NCBI GenBank assembly: GCA_963575745.1
Contig: CAUYUJ010018327.1
Coordinates: 341,309-366,308 of the forward strand
Length of the DNA stretch: 25,000 nt
Reading direction: 5' to 3'
Origin: Prorocentrum cordatum
Lineage: Eukaryota > Sar > Dinophyceae > Prorocentrales > Prorocentraceae
Positions 9,701 through 18,220 of this stretch are shown one piece after another. The stretch's first letter is position 1. Each line of letters opens with the position of its first letter. The notes below the pieces were generated by a model, which did not search any database, was not told the origin of the DNA, and saw nothing but the letters and a program-made list of their open reading frames with translations. A program made the translations under genes and the position numbers.

Positions 9701-10262
9701 GACTTTAATGTTGGTGCACGTTCTTGTCAAGCTCTTCGATTTCACGCGCTTCCCGTTCATGTCAAGAAAGGTTCCCCAGAATGGCCATTTCGCCTGAGAC
9801 ATCTTCACACCATGGAGATGTCGGAGGCTATCGTTTAAGACGTTTTATGTTAAAAATAACGATTTCGCCTGAGACATCCTCACAAAATGCGGATGTTGAA
9901 ATCGGACGTGAAATCCTCGGATCTTCGACAATGGGGCTCTCGCCTGAGACATCCTCGAAAAAGTGGGATGTCGAAAAAGCTGCTTTCAGACCTCTTATGC
10001 CAAAAATGAGCGTTTCGCATGAGACATCCTCAGAACATTGAGATGTTCAAATCGTTGGTGAAACCTTCGGATGTTCGAAAATGTCGATTTCGCCTGAGAG
10101 ATCCTCCAAAAAATGAGATGCCGAAGTAGCTGTTGTACGGCATCTTTGGGGGATGCTCTCGGAGGACCTCCAAGATGGTCCCAACGGCAAACTCATTGAG
10201 AAACCATTGGTTGTTCAATACTTTTGTTCAAAAGTAAGCGTTTCGCTCGAGACATCCTCAAC
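9701..10262. repeat. Shared linker plus family A block 2
   Basis: The linker (GTTGGTGCACGTTCTTG, then CGCGCTTCCCGTTCATGTCA near 9746) is followed by 75-bp family A units to about 10262. These run in the same order as at 8605-9340 but with fewer units. The end (AAAAGTAAGCGTTTCGCTCG near 10226) matches the end of the first block near 9306. Confidence 0.8.
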
Positions 10263-10279
10263 AAATACTCGCCCACAGC

Positions 10280-10345
10280 AGGTGGAGTTCACTCCCCGCG
10301 CGGGTTCAGCCCTCCCTGATGATAGCGATGAGGTTGATGACGGTA

Positions 10346-10405
<60 letters not shown>

Positions 10406-10439
10406 ATGATTATGATGATGATGTTGATGGTGATGATGG

Positions 10440-10470
<31 letters not shown>

Positions 10471-10500
10471 GGTGTTGGTGATGATGATGATGACGATGAC

Positions 10501-10545
<45 letters not shown>

Positions 10546-10637
10546 AATGATGATGATGACGACGGTGATGATGATCATGATCTCGCCGTGGGTGTCAGCG
10601 CCAATTCTGATCTCGCGCGGGTAGTGAACTCCACCTG
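10280..10637. repeat. Inverted pair of family B repeats around a GAT microsatellite
   Basis: The left arm (10280-10309) is the reverse complement of the family B unit at 10607-10637, matching at about 27 of 30 positions. The ~297-nt loop is mostly the GAT tract. The paralogous pair at 9357-9457 has the same arms with only a ~43-nt loop. Confidence 0.75.
10346..10580. repeat. GAT trinucleotide microsatellite
   Basis: A nearly pure GAT/ATG run with occasional GAC, GGT and TAT interruptions. It encodes only poly-Asp, poly-Met or poly-Ile, and is read here as non-coding microsatellite sequence. Confidence 0.95.
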
Positions 10638-10945
10638 GTGCCTTTGGTGGACGTGCGGGGTGAGCGGCACGTCTGAACTCGCGCGGGTCGTGAACTCCAT
10701 CTGGTACATTTTGTGGACGTTCGGGGTGAGCGCCACGTCTGAACTTGCGCGGGTAGTGAACTCTATCTGGTCCCTTTGGGGACGTTGTGGGTGAGCGGCA
10801 CGTCTGAACTTGCGCGGGTAGTGAACTCCATTTGGTACCCTTTGTGGACGTTCGGGGTGAGCGCCACGTCTGAACTTGCGCGGGTAGTGAACTCCACCTG
10901 GTACCCCTTGCGAACGTTTGGGAAGAGCGCCTACATGACATGTGA
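10600..10945. repeat. Family B block 2: 66-bp tandem repeats, 5 copies
   Basis: Units start at about 10605, 10671, 10737, 10802 and 10868, with the same sequence as block 1. The block leads into the same linker (GGGAAGAGCGCCTACATGAC) as block 1. Blocks 1 and 2 with their flanks look like two copies of one composite module. Confidence 0.85.
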
Positions 10946-11455
10946 CTTTAGTGTTGGTGCACGTTCTTGCCAAGCTCTTCGATTTCACGCGCTTCCCGTT
11001 CATGTCAAGAAAGGTTCCCCAGAATGGCCATTTCGCCTGAGACATCTTCACAAAATGGAGATGTTGGAGGCTATCGTTTAAGGCCTTTTATATTAAAAAT
11101 GAAGATTTCGCCTGAGACATCCTCAGAAAATGGGGATACTGAAATCGGTCGCGGAATTTTCGGATCCTTGGAAATGGGCGTTTCGCCCGAGACATCCTCG
11201 AACACATGGGATGCAGACAGAGCTCTTAGAAGGCGTCTTTCCGGAGCGATCTCGGATGACCTCCAAGATGGCCCAAGAAGCGAAATTATTGAACAACCAA
11301 AGTGTGTTTAACACTTTCGTTGAACAATCAGCGTTTCGCTCGAGACATCCTCCAACAATTGCCTTCGGGCGGGTCCTCGAAGGCAACATTATTGAAAAAC
11401 GTATGAGTTTTCAACAGTTTTGTTAGAAACAGCATTTCGCTCGAGACATCCTCCA
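10946..11455. repeat. Shared linker plus family A block 3
   Basis: The linker with CGCGCTTCCCGTTCATGTCA (near 10988) is followed by family A units (GAGACATC near 11039, 11114 and 11189, then after a gap). The GATGGCCCAAGAAGCG segment (near 11268) known from the 1.05-kb unit is also present. A 9-bp perfect hairpin, TTGCCTTCG and CGAAGGCAA with a 10-nt loop, lies at 11359-11386. Confidence 0.8.
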
Positions 11456-11456
11456 A

Positions 11457-11790
11457 CAAGTTTCTGAACTCGCGCGGAAAGTGAACTCCACCTGATGTCT
11501 TTCGTGGGCGTTCGGGGTAAGAGCGACGTCCAAACTCGCGCGGGTAGTTAACTCTACCTGGTATCTTTTGTGGACGTTCGCGGTGAGCGGTGACTGAAGT
11601 TGCGCGGATTGTGAATTCCATTTGGTATTTTTTGTGGAGGTTCGGAGTGAGCGGCACGTCGGAATTTGCGCGGATCGTGAACTCAATATGGTTCTTTTTG
11701 CGGACGTTCGGGGTCAGCGGCGCGTCTGAACTGGCGCGGATGGCGAAGTCCACCTGGTACCCCTTGTGCACGGTCGGGAAGAGCGCCTAG
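11457..11790. repeat. Family B block 3: diverged 66-bp repeats, about 5 copies
   Basis: Units near 11463, 11528, 11591, 11658 and 11724 keep the core GCGCGG...GTGAACTCCA...GTGGACGTTCGGGGT. They carry many more substitutions and small indels than blocks 1 and 2, so this is the older block. The same linker (GGGAAGAGCGCCTAGGCGAC) follows. Confidence 0.8.
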
Positions 11791-12113
11791 GCGACATGCG
11801 ACATCAATGTTGGTGCGCGTTCTTGCCAGGCTCTTTGATTTCACGCGCTTCCCGTTCATGTCAAGAAAGGTTCCCCAGAATGGCCATTTCGCCTGAGACA
11901 TCCTCACAACATGGAGATGTTGGAGGCTATCGTTTAAGGCATTTTATATTACAAATGACGATTTCGCCTGAGACATCCTCAGAAAATGGGGATACTGAAA
12001 TCGGTCGCGGAATCTTCGGATCTGCAAAAATGGGGCTCTCGCCTGAGACATCCTCGAAACAATAGGATGAGATCCAGGTGGAGCTGGCTGCCCATGTCAG
12101 TTAGTAGCGTCAG
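11791..12113. repeat. Shared linker, short family A block 4 and spacer
   Basis: The linker with CGCGCTTCCCGTTCATGTCA (near 11842) precedes about three family A units (GAGACATCCTC near 11895, 11970 and 12045). About 50 bp of other sequence then leads to the second 440-bp block. No gene is seen. Confidence 0.75.
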
Positions 12114-12555
12114 TGAACTCAGGCGGGGAGTGAACTCTAGCTGGTGTTGGCCCTGATCCTCCGCGGGAATCAGCCCCCGCCCCGCCCGCCGTCCACATAT
12201 GTTATAGCTGTTCGGCTCATCCGGTCTCAGTCTGTACTATCGGAGAGATCCTTGCACGTACATTTATCTCGCGGTACTTCGCGTTTTTATTTTTCCTTGC
12301 AGAATATGATTATTTCCGTACGTTTCGGGTGAGCGCCACGTCTCAACTTGCGCGGCTAGTGAACCCTATCTGGTATATTTTAGGGAGTTCGGGTGAGGGC
12401 CACGTCTGAACTTGCGCGGGTAGTGAACTCCACCTGGTACCCCTTGTGCACGGTCGGGAAGAGCGCCTAGGCGACATGCGACATCAATGTTGGTGCGCGT
12501 TCTTGCCAGGCTCTTCGATTTCACGCGCTTCCCGTTCATGTCAAGATAGGTTCCC
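12114..12555. repeat. 440-bp block, copy 2
   Basis: This is the near-identical partner of 8166-8604, including the TTTTTCCTTGCAG stretch (near 12289-12301) and the terminal linker. It contains a slightly longer CCCGCCCCGCCCGCC run than copy 1. The two copies bracket about 3.5 kb of A and B repeats. Confidence 0.85.
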
Positions 12556-12928
12556 AAAATGAGCGTTTCGCTCGAGACGTCCTCACAAAATCGTGAAGTT
12601 GGGAGTCGTATCTTAAGACATCGTTTGCTAAAAATGGGCGTTTCACTCGGGACATCCTCAAAACATCGGGATGTCGAAATCGACGTCCTAATTCTCGGCT
12701 CCTCGAAAATGGGCGTTTCGCCCGAGACATCCTAGATAAAATGGGATGCCGGCACAGCTCTTGTAAGGCATCTTTTCGGAGCGGTCTCGGATGACCCCCG
12801 AGATGGCCCAAGAAGCGAAAATATTGAAAAACCCACGTGTTTTTAACATGTTCGTTGAACAAATCTACGTTTCACTCGAGACATCCCTTACAAAATGCCT
12901 TCGAACGGGCCCTCGAAGCCATCTGGTC
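12556..12928. repeat. 1.05-kb unit, copy 4, left part (interrupted by LINE-B)
   Basis: The sequence matches the non-CTC half of units 1-3: the GTGAAGTTGGGAGTCGTATC segment near 12592, family A motifs, GATGGCCCAAGAAGCG near 12802 and the end before the CTC tract. The tract follows at 12929 and is broken by LINE-B at 13010. The corresponding right part of the tract is at 19309-19727. Confidence 0.8.
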
Positions 12929-13009
12929 TCCTCCTCCTCCTCCTCCTCCTCCTCCTCTTCCTCCTCCTCCTCCTCCTCCTCCTCCTCCTTCTGCTCCTCC
13001 TCCTCTTCC
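12929..13009. repeat. CTC tract, left of LINE-B
   Basis: A pure CTC/TCC run with two interruptions. Its last 12 bases (TCCTCCTCTTCC, 12998-13009) are repeated exactly at 19309-19320, directly after the A tail of LINE-B, which fits a target-site duplication. Confidence 0.85.
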
Positions 13010-13122
13010 AGCCGTTCTGGCGCAGCTGAGCGTTTGCGGGTCCTCTCTTCAGAAACGGCAAGGGATCCGCGGGTCAAAATTTTGGCTTCTATCTTTTCAC
13101 TTCCATCATTCCAGTCAGACTG
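13010..13122 (+). other. LINE-B 5' leader
   Basis: The 113 bp between the CTC tract and the ORF1 ATG contain no long frame. The leader is short for a LINE 5' UTR, so an internal promoter, if any, would lie here or in ORF1, or the copy may be slightly 5'-truncated. No core promoter motif can be assigned. Confidence 0.4.
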
Positions 13123-14424
13123 ATGTCCCATGGCCCTTACAAGGGCGGCGGCGGCGGCGGAGGAGGCTCTCCCCCGTGGCGCGGCGGCGGCTCAAAGGGC
13201 TGGCAGCGGCAGGACTGGAACAACTACGACTACGGAGGCGCCCAGTGGCTGGCTGGCAAAGGATACGGCGCGTCTGGCAGGAGCGACTGCTGGAAATGCG
13301 TTGCATGCGGGTGCGGCAAGACCACGGTCTGGGCGTCGCACTGCAAGCACTGCGGTGCGCCGAAGCAAGCCCCTTCGACCAGCCAGCCTGCTCCTCCTCG
13401 CGGCGTTTGGTCTCATCAGCAGGGTCTTCCTCGTGCTCCTGGGTATCACCCCCCAGGAGAGTGGGCTGCCCTCCCGCCTGGACCTCAGCTTGGAGGAGCG
13501 GCGCAGGGCACGGGCAGCAGTGGCCGTGGACAGGACGCCCCGCTGGACGCAAAGGAGCTCCAGATGCTGGTCGCCCTGGCGCGCCGCGCAGGTGACCAGA
13601 CGACCGCGGCCAGGCACCAAGGCCAGCTGGACTCCATGGCGGCAGCCGCGAAGCCCCCGCCCAAGGCCCTGCAGGACCAAGTCAGCGACCTGCACCACCG
13701 CATCAAGAAGCTCGACGGCAGGCTGGAGTCCGAGCTGGCGAAACTTGCGAGGTGGCAGGACGGCATCAGGGCGCAAGAGGTGCTCATCCACGACCTTTCG
13801 AAGCAGTCCGAAGCCATGGTCACAGAACATCGGCAACTGGTTGCACAGCTTCACAGTGCAGTTGTTCCCTCCTCGGCCGACGCAGAGGTCGCGTCTGGGC
13901 CCATTTTGTCACTCCGCGACCTCGTGGACGGGAGGGTCTCCAACATCGTCATCGACGACGGGGGCCTCTTCTCGGTCGACGCTGAGGGCATGGAGGCTTC
14001 GGATATTCAAGAGGTGGAGCGACGTCGGGCCGACTTCGAGGAGCACGTCGGCAAGGCAGCCAAGGCCCTATTCGCCGAAGCAATGGAGCGTGCGGCAGTC
14101 GCCAAGGCCGAGCACGACGGTTACCTCAAGCGCATGGCCACAAAGCGCAGGAAGGGCTGCGACGGAGCCGTGTCGGCTGGGGGCGGAGTTCGTGAAGGAG
14201 GCGCTGAACAAGCTGGGTCGCATCCTGGGGGTGCCTCTGGCAGCGGCGACGCCGCGGCCAGCGACGTCAGCCAGCCAGCCGCCTCAGTCAGCCGAGTCCG
14301 AGAACATGCAGCACGAGTTGCGGAGCGTGTTCAGCAGCAGCAGGCGACTTCTGAGGGCAGCGGCTCAAGCGAGCGGCCCAGTGAGCAGCAAAATCTTAGC
14401 CCCCCTGACGGTCAGCAGGCCTGA
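13123..14424 (+). CDS. LINE-B ORF1 protein: Gly-rich, RanBP2-like zinc finger, coiled coil
   Basis: The 433-residue product is probably the RNA-binding partner protein of the retrotransposon RNP, by position upstream of ORF2. Residues 1-50 are rich in Gly, Trp, Arg and Tyr (eight Gly in a row at 8-15), like RNA-binding low-complexity regions. Residues 57-77 hold W-x-C-x2-C, 11 residues, then C-x2-C (W57, C59, C62, C74, C77), close to a RanBP2-type zinc finger, though the usual Asn is not evident. A Pro/Gln-rich linker follows. Residues about 180-250 form a likely coiled coil (LQDQVSDLHHRIKKLDGRLE). A second charged helical stretch lies near 300-355, and the C-terminus is Gly/Ser/Gln-rich. No RRM or CCHC knuckle was seen. 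A second open frame (13130-14686) overlaps; near 14180-14350 it reads EFVKEALNKLGRILGVP, so a frameshift near the ORF1 C-terminus is possible. ORF1 ends TGA at 14422-14424. Confidence 0.72.
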   Translation: MSHGPYKGGGGGGGGSPPWRGGGSKGWQRQDWNNYDYGGAQWLAGKGYGASGRSDCWKCVACGCGKTTVWASHCKHCGAPKQAPSTSQPAPPRGVWSHQQGLPRAPGYHPPGEWAALPPGPQLGGAAQGTGSSGRGQDAPLDAKELQMLVALARRAGDQTTAARHQGQLDSMAAAAKPPPKALQDQVSDLHHRIKKLDGRLESELAKLARWQDGIRAQEVLIHDLSKQSEAMVTEHRQLVAQLHSAVVPSSADAEVASGPILSLRDLVDGRVSNIVIDDGGLFSVDAEGMEASDIQEVERRRADFEEHVGKAAKALFAEAMERAAVAKAEHDGYLKRMATKRRKGCDGAVSAGGGVREGGAEQAGSHPGGASGSGDAAASDVSQPAASVSRVREHAARVAERVQQQQATSEGSGSSERPSEQQNLSPPDGQQA

Positions 14425-14448
14425 AGGGGGGGGGGATTCTACTTTTCT

Positions 14449-15804
14449 ATGCCTGCAACACCTGACAGGTGTTCCAGTTCAGTGTTTTCGGAGGGAGGTC
14501 GACAGCGCGTGCAGGCTGTCAGGGCCCCTCCTCCTCGTGCCCAACTTATTCCTGTTTTGCCTCGAAATACTAGTCCCAACACGCGAGCTAGGGATGCTGC
14601 CTCCTCGGAGCCAGGGCACTCTGGCACCGTTTTTGGAGGTCCCTTTTTGCCCCCGCCACCCCCAGGCCACCAGTCGTTCCGTCTGAGGGTCGTGTTGGTT
14701 AACGGTAACGCCTGGGGGTCGGTGAAGGAGCGGCCCCCTAGTATCGATGCTGAAGTTCTTCTAGTCCAAGAACACAAGCTTTTGATGCAGGAGGCTTTGG
14801 ATAGAGCTTCCTCTGTTTGTCTTGGCCTCGGTTTCAAATCGCTTTGGATCCTTGGCACGACTGGGCCCGAAGGCGGCCCTTCTGCGGGGGTCTCGATCCT
14901 GTGTAGCGCCAACCTTGGGCTTCATAGGGCGCCCTCGGGGCTCGAGCTGGCCCCCCACAGGGCCATCACGGCCCTTGCGCATGCGCCCCAAGGGGACGTG
15001 TTTCAAGTTTGTTTTGTGTATATGCGTGACTCGGAAGGGCTTTCGGAATCTAACCTCGAGATACTGTCGGCGATAGGGGCGGAAGGGTCCACCTGCGGGA
15101 AACCATTTCTTTTCGGGGGAGACTGGAACATGGAGCCATCCGAACTCGCCAAGTCCTTTTTCGTAAGCACCCTGGTTGGTCAAGTCATCGACCCCAGCAA
15201 GCCTACCTGTCACGCTGGAGCGGGCAAAGTCTACGACTACTTCGTTGTGTCTTCTGGGCTTTCCAAGGGAGCCGCTGGAGTCCGTATTATCGAGGACGCT
15301 GGTTTCTTTCCGCACAGCCCAGTCTGTCTCGAGTTCCATGCTGGACTAGCTCAGATGCACTACCTCACGTTCAGGCGCCCGCCACCTCTCCCATCGGAAG
15401 TACCCTTCGGACCACAGCCCGAGCCGATGGACTTTAAGCGCGTGCACGCCCAGCTGGATGCAGCGTTCATTCGAGCCAAGAGAGGGGACGATGGGGTTAT
15501 GGCTGCTCGCCTATTTCGTGAAGCTTACGCGTCTTGGGCGGGACTTGCTGAACAGGAACTTTCCAGGACATTCGGGGTTCAACTTCCTGTTTTGGGGTCT
15601 GGGGGCATGGGGCCCAAGACCCATTGGAGGCCGATCCTTAGTAAAGATCATGGGTGTGTGCGGTACCCCCAGCTTCACGCCTGCCGCTGGCTCGCCTCGA
15701 AGTTCAAACGGCTGTTTATGTGTGTGCAGAGGGGGGACTGGCCTCAGGCTCGGGATGTGGGGTGCGTTCTTTCGTCTCCCCCCCCCCCCCCCAAGCTTGT
15801 GTGA
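14449..15804 (+). CDS. LINE-B ORF2, N-terminal part: AP-like endonuclease (frame broken at C15)
   Basis: This is the nicking domain for target-primed reverse transcription. After about 75 Pro/Arg-rich residues comes VVLVNGNAW (residues 81-89, motif I Asn), then LLVQEHK (Glu 108), GGDWNMEP (GDWN at 224-227), VYDYFVVS (Asp 263) and FPHSPV (His 289). All expected catalytic positions of an EEP endonuclease are present. The ATG at 14449 is the first in this frame after the ORF1 stop and shares the ORF1 frame, with 24 bases between the stop and the ATG. The final codons (PPPPPKLV, stop 15804) result from reading through a C15 run (15778-15792); the RT continues in another frame immediately after it. 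The domain itself looks intact. Confidence 0.8.
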   Translation: MPATPDRCSSSVFSEGGRQRVQAVRAPPPRAQLIPVLPRNTSPNTRARDAASSEPGHSGTVFGGPFLPPPPPGHQSFRLRVVLVNGNAWGSVKERPPSIDAEVLLVQEHKLLMQEALDRASSVCLGLGFKSLWILGTTGPEGGPSAGVSILCSANLGLHRAPSGLELAPHRAITALAHAPQGDVFQVCFVYMRDSEGLSESNLEILSAIGAEGSTCGKPFLFGGDWNMEPSELAKSFFVSTLVGQVIDPSKPTCHAGAGKVYDYFVVSSGLSKGAAGVRIIEDAGFFPHSPVCLEFHAGLAQMHYLTFRRPPPLPSEVPFGPQPEPMDFKRVHAQLDAAFIRAKRGDDGVMAARLFREAYASWAGLAEQELSRTFGVQLPVLGSGGMGPKTHWRPILSKDHGCVRYPQLHACRWLASKFKRLFMCVQRGDWPQARDVGCVLSSPPPPPKLV

Positions 15805-18220
15805 GCCCGACAACTTGTTCCCTGGGATCGAAGCTATTTACGATCGTGTTTCCTCGGTGATTTTGGACCTCAAGGTTTTGGAAGACCCTCATGAAGGGTC
15901 GGGCTCTGATCCTAGCTTCTTGGAGGCTCTGGAGGTTTTGACAGCCCAAGTCGAAGAGGTCTCTACCCAGGTTACCGACTTTGTATCACAATGTAGCGCC
16001 TTCTACGCCACCAAGGCCAGACGCGGCTGGGCGGACTGGCTCACCGAGAATGTCGATCAGGGTGGACGTAGGGCGCACGGCTACACGAAAGATCCTCAAG
16101 GATGGTCTCCATCCACTACACTTAGTGCTGGGGGCTGCGTGGTGCCGGACCCTCAGGCGCTCCTGGCCGCCGAAGCTCATCGTTTTCGCCATTTGTGGGA
16201 AGGGCTCCCTGTACCTCAGAAAAGGCCAGGGAAAGTCAATGCTCCCCTCCCCCCTATCACGGTGGACATTATTCGCAAGGTTTCTCGCACTTTTGCCCAT
16301 GGGTCTGCCACGGGCCTGGATGGGTTTCATTTGAGACACTTTTCGGTGCTGTCCGACGGGGCTTTTTGGGCCCTCTCGCTGTTCTTTACGTTGATGGAAC
16401 TCACGGGCACCCTTCCCCCGCAGCTGGAGGCCGTGATCATTGCTATGCTGCCGAGGCCCTCCATTGGTTTCCGCCCCATCGGGGTCTTCCCCAGCCTGTG
16501 CAGATCACGGGGGACATGCAGGAGAGATTATGCGGTTAAGTGGGAAGGGAAACACCAGAGAGAGTACTGGGCGGCGGGGAAATTCAAGTCCGCTTGTGAT
16601 GTTGTTTGGAGGCAAAGTGCCCGTTCTGAGGCTTCGCGTGCCTTCGGGCAGGAGGCCTGTACTCTCCTCTGGGATTTTGTTAAATATTACGAGCGCATCC
16701 CTCTTGATCTTCTGGCTCTTCGATGCAGGCAGCGCGGCCTCCCTGATGCACTCGCCGATGTGTGCATGGCGGGATGCCGTTCTGCCCGCTTCCTGGTGCT
16801 TGCTGGAGTGGTTGCGCCTCCTACTTACGCGAGAGTTGGAATCATAGCTGGCTGCAGTTTTGCTACCACTATGATCAGGATGTTTGCTTTGCGTGGATTC
16901 GACCAACTGGAGGTTCCCAAGGGGATCACGTTCGACGCTTACATCGATGACCTCGGGATCAATGCGATTGGGACCACCAGACACATTATGATAGAACTCC
17001 CGAAAGCGGCTCAGTCCCTTGAGGAGATCATTGAGAAGGTTCTTTTTGCGAAAGTCTCCCCCGACAAGGTCGGGTTGGTCGCGTCCTCCAAGGAAATCGC
17101 CAGGCACGTCCAGAAACGACTTGGGGGGCTTGGAGGAGTTTTTACTGAGTCTTTCGCCACTCTGGGGATAGATGGCACTGCGGGCTGCGCCAGGCGAGTC
17201 CGTGGGCGCAACAGCAGAGCGAAGACGCGCTTTGCGAGAGCCTCTAGGCGTGCTGGCAAGCTGGCTCGTCAAAGAGGAGTTCTAGGACCGAGGGCTACCA
17301 AGCTCTGCACTGCGGGACCTCTTGCGGGAGTTAATTATGGGGCGGAGGTTCACGGGATCAGTGACGGAGAACTCGCTAAAGTCAGACGCATGTGTGCCTC
17401 TACGATGAAGCCTGCCTGCGGCGGCCGAAGTTTAACCATGCTTAGCAGGATTGAAGGAGATCCTGCGTGGTGGGGTGCTGTGGCGCCAGCCATCAGGTGG
17501 GCCAAGGAAGTCTGGGCTCGTGCCACGAGGGTCTCGGAAGTTTGTTTTTCTTTGGCCGAGCTCCGAAACATGTGGCACGATGTTTTCGGGCGTTCGTGGA
17601 CCTGGAGGACCGTGGGCGGGCCCATCGGGGCCATGAAGTTGCCCTTGGCCCGCTTGGGATGGAGCATGCCCTCGCCCTTTGTTATGATTAGCGACTTGGG
17701 GGTTGAGCACTCTCTCACGCTCACGCCTCCTTCCCTTCTTCAGGTTTTTCTCAAAGAGGGGGTTTGGCGTTCTTTGGAGAGGGAAGCGGCCGCTAAGTAC
17801 GGCCCCGAAGGGGCCGAGTCTTTATGTTTCGACGTCGTCATCAAAGCGCTTCGATCAAAAAGGTTTACTGCTCGCCAGAAAGGAACCATACGTTGTTGTG
17901 CCTGTCAAGGAATCTGGCCCTACGCCCGCGCTCGAGCAGCATGTTATGAAATCGAGGATCGTTGCCCGCTATGCCATCAGCCTGGCGACACGATCTTTCA
18001 TCGACTGTACGCGTGTTCGGCGGTGGGGGAGGAAAGGAGTGCAGTGATTCCCCGCAGTGCGCTGGATCAGGTTTTGAGGCAGTTCGAAGCGGTCCCTGAG
18101 AGAGAACGGTTCCACCTTACCTCTGGCTTGTTTGGCCACCCCCAGAGTGTGCTCCCGCCCCCAAAGTCCGACAGTAGAACCGAGGAGGACGACGGTATCC
18201 AGTTTCAGTTTTTTTCCTGA
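15794..18220 (+). CDS. LINE-B ORF2, central part: reverse transcriptase and CCHC knuckle
   Basis: This frame picks up directly after the C15 run and stays open for about 800 codons. The RT motifs are in order: RPIGVFPSLCR (fingers, near 16470-16503), WDFVKYYERI (motif A, Asp at 16673-16675), VGIIAGCSFATT (motif B, from 16835), AYIDDLG (motif C, YIDD at 16940-16951) and VSPDKVGLVASS (motif D). The downstream segment ATLGIDGTAG, with Arg-rich helices and YGAEVHGI, is typical of a LINE thumb region. A Cys/His cluster CCACQGIWPYARARAAC...CPLCHQ...FHRLYAC (about 17896-18015) forms the C-terminal zinc knuckle. Catalytic residues are intact, unlike LINE-A. The stop at 18218-18220 follows a T7 run and cuts the RT from the RNase H domain. 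It probably belonged to one ORF2 with the flanking frames. Confidence 0.82.
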   Translation, partial: SLCEPDNLFPGIEAIYDRVSSVILDLKVLEDPHEGSGSDPSFLEALEVLTAQVEEVSTQVTDFVSQCSAFYATKARRGWADWLTENVDQGGRRAHGYTKDPQGWSPSTTLSAGGCVVPDPQALLAAEAHRFRHLWEGLPVPQKRPGKVNAPLPPITVDIIRKVSRTFAHGSATGLDGFHLRHFSVLSDGAFWALSLFFTLMELTGTLPPQLEAVIIAMLPRPSIGFRPIGVFPSLCRSRGTCRRDYAVKWEGKHQREYWAAGKFKSACDVVWRQSARSEASRAFGQEACTLLWDFVKYYERIPLDLLALRCRQRGLPDALADVCMAGCRSARFLVLAGVVAPPTYARVGIIAGCSFATTMIRMFALRGFDQLEVPKGITFDAYIDDLGINAIGTTRHIMIELPKAAQSLEEIIEKVLFAKVSPDKVGLVASSKEIARHVQKRLGGLGGVFTESFATLGIDGTAGCARRVRGRNSRAKTRFARASRRAGKLARQRGVLGPRATKLCTAGPLAGVNYGAEVHGISDGELAKVRRMCASTMKPACGGRSLTMLSRIEGDPAWWGAVAPAIRWAKEVWARATRVSEVCFSLAELRNMWHDVFGRSWTWRTVGGPIGAMKLPLARLGWSMPSPFVMISDLGVEHSLTLTPPSLLQVFLKEGVWRSLEREAAAKYGPEGAESLCFDVVIKALRSKRFTARQKGTIRCCACQGIWPYARARAACYEIEDRCPLCHQPGDTIFHRLYACSAVGEERSAVIPRSALDQVLRQFEAVPERERFHLTSGLFGHPQSVLPPPKSDSRTEEDDGIQFQFFS

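Noticed and set aside
10306-10624. Poly-Asp, poly-Met and poly-Ile frames in the GAT tract
   Set aside because: Pure microsatellite translation with no flanking domain.
13130-14686. 518-codon frame overlapping ORF1 of LINE-B
   Set aside because: Ser/Arg/Pro-rich composition typical of an alternate frame in GC-rich coding DNA; the zinc finger and coiled coil are in the other frame. Its last third is kept only as a hint of a frameshift near 14180.
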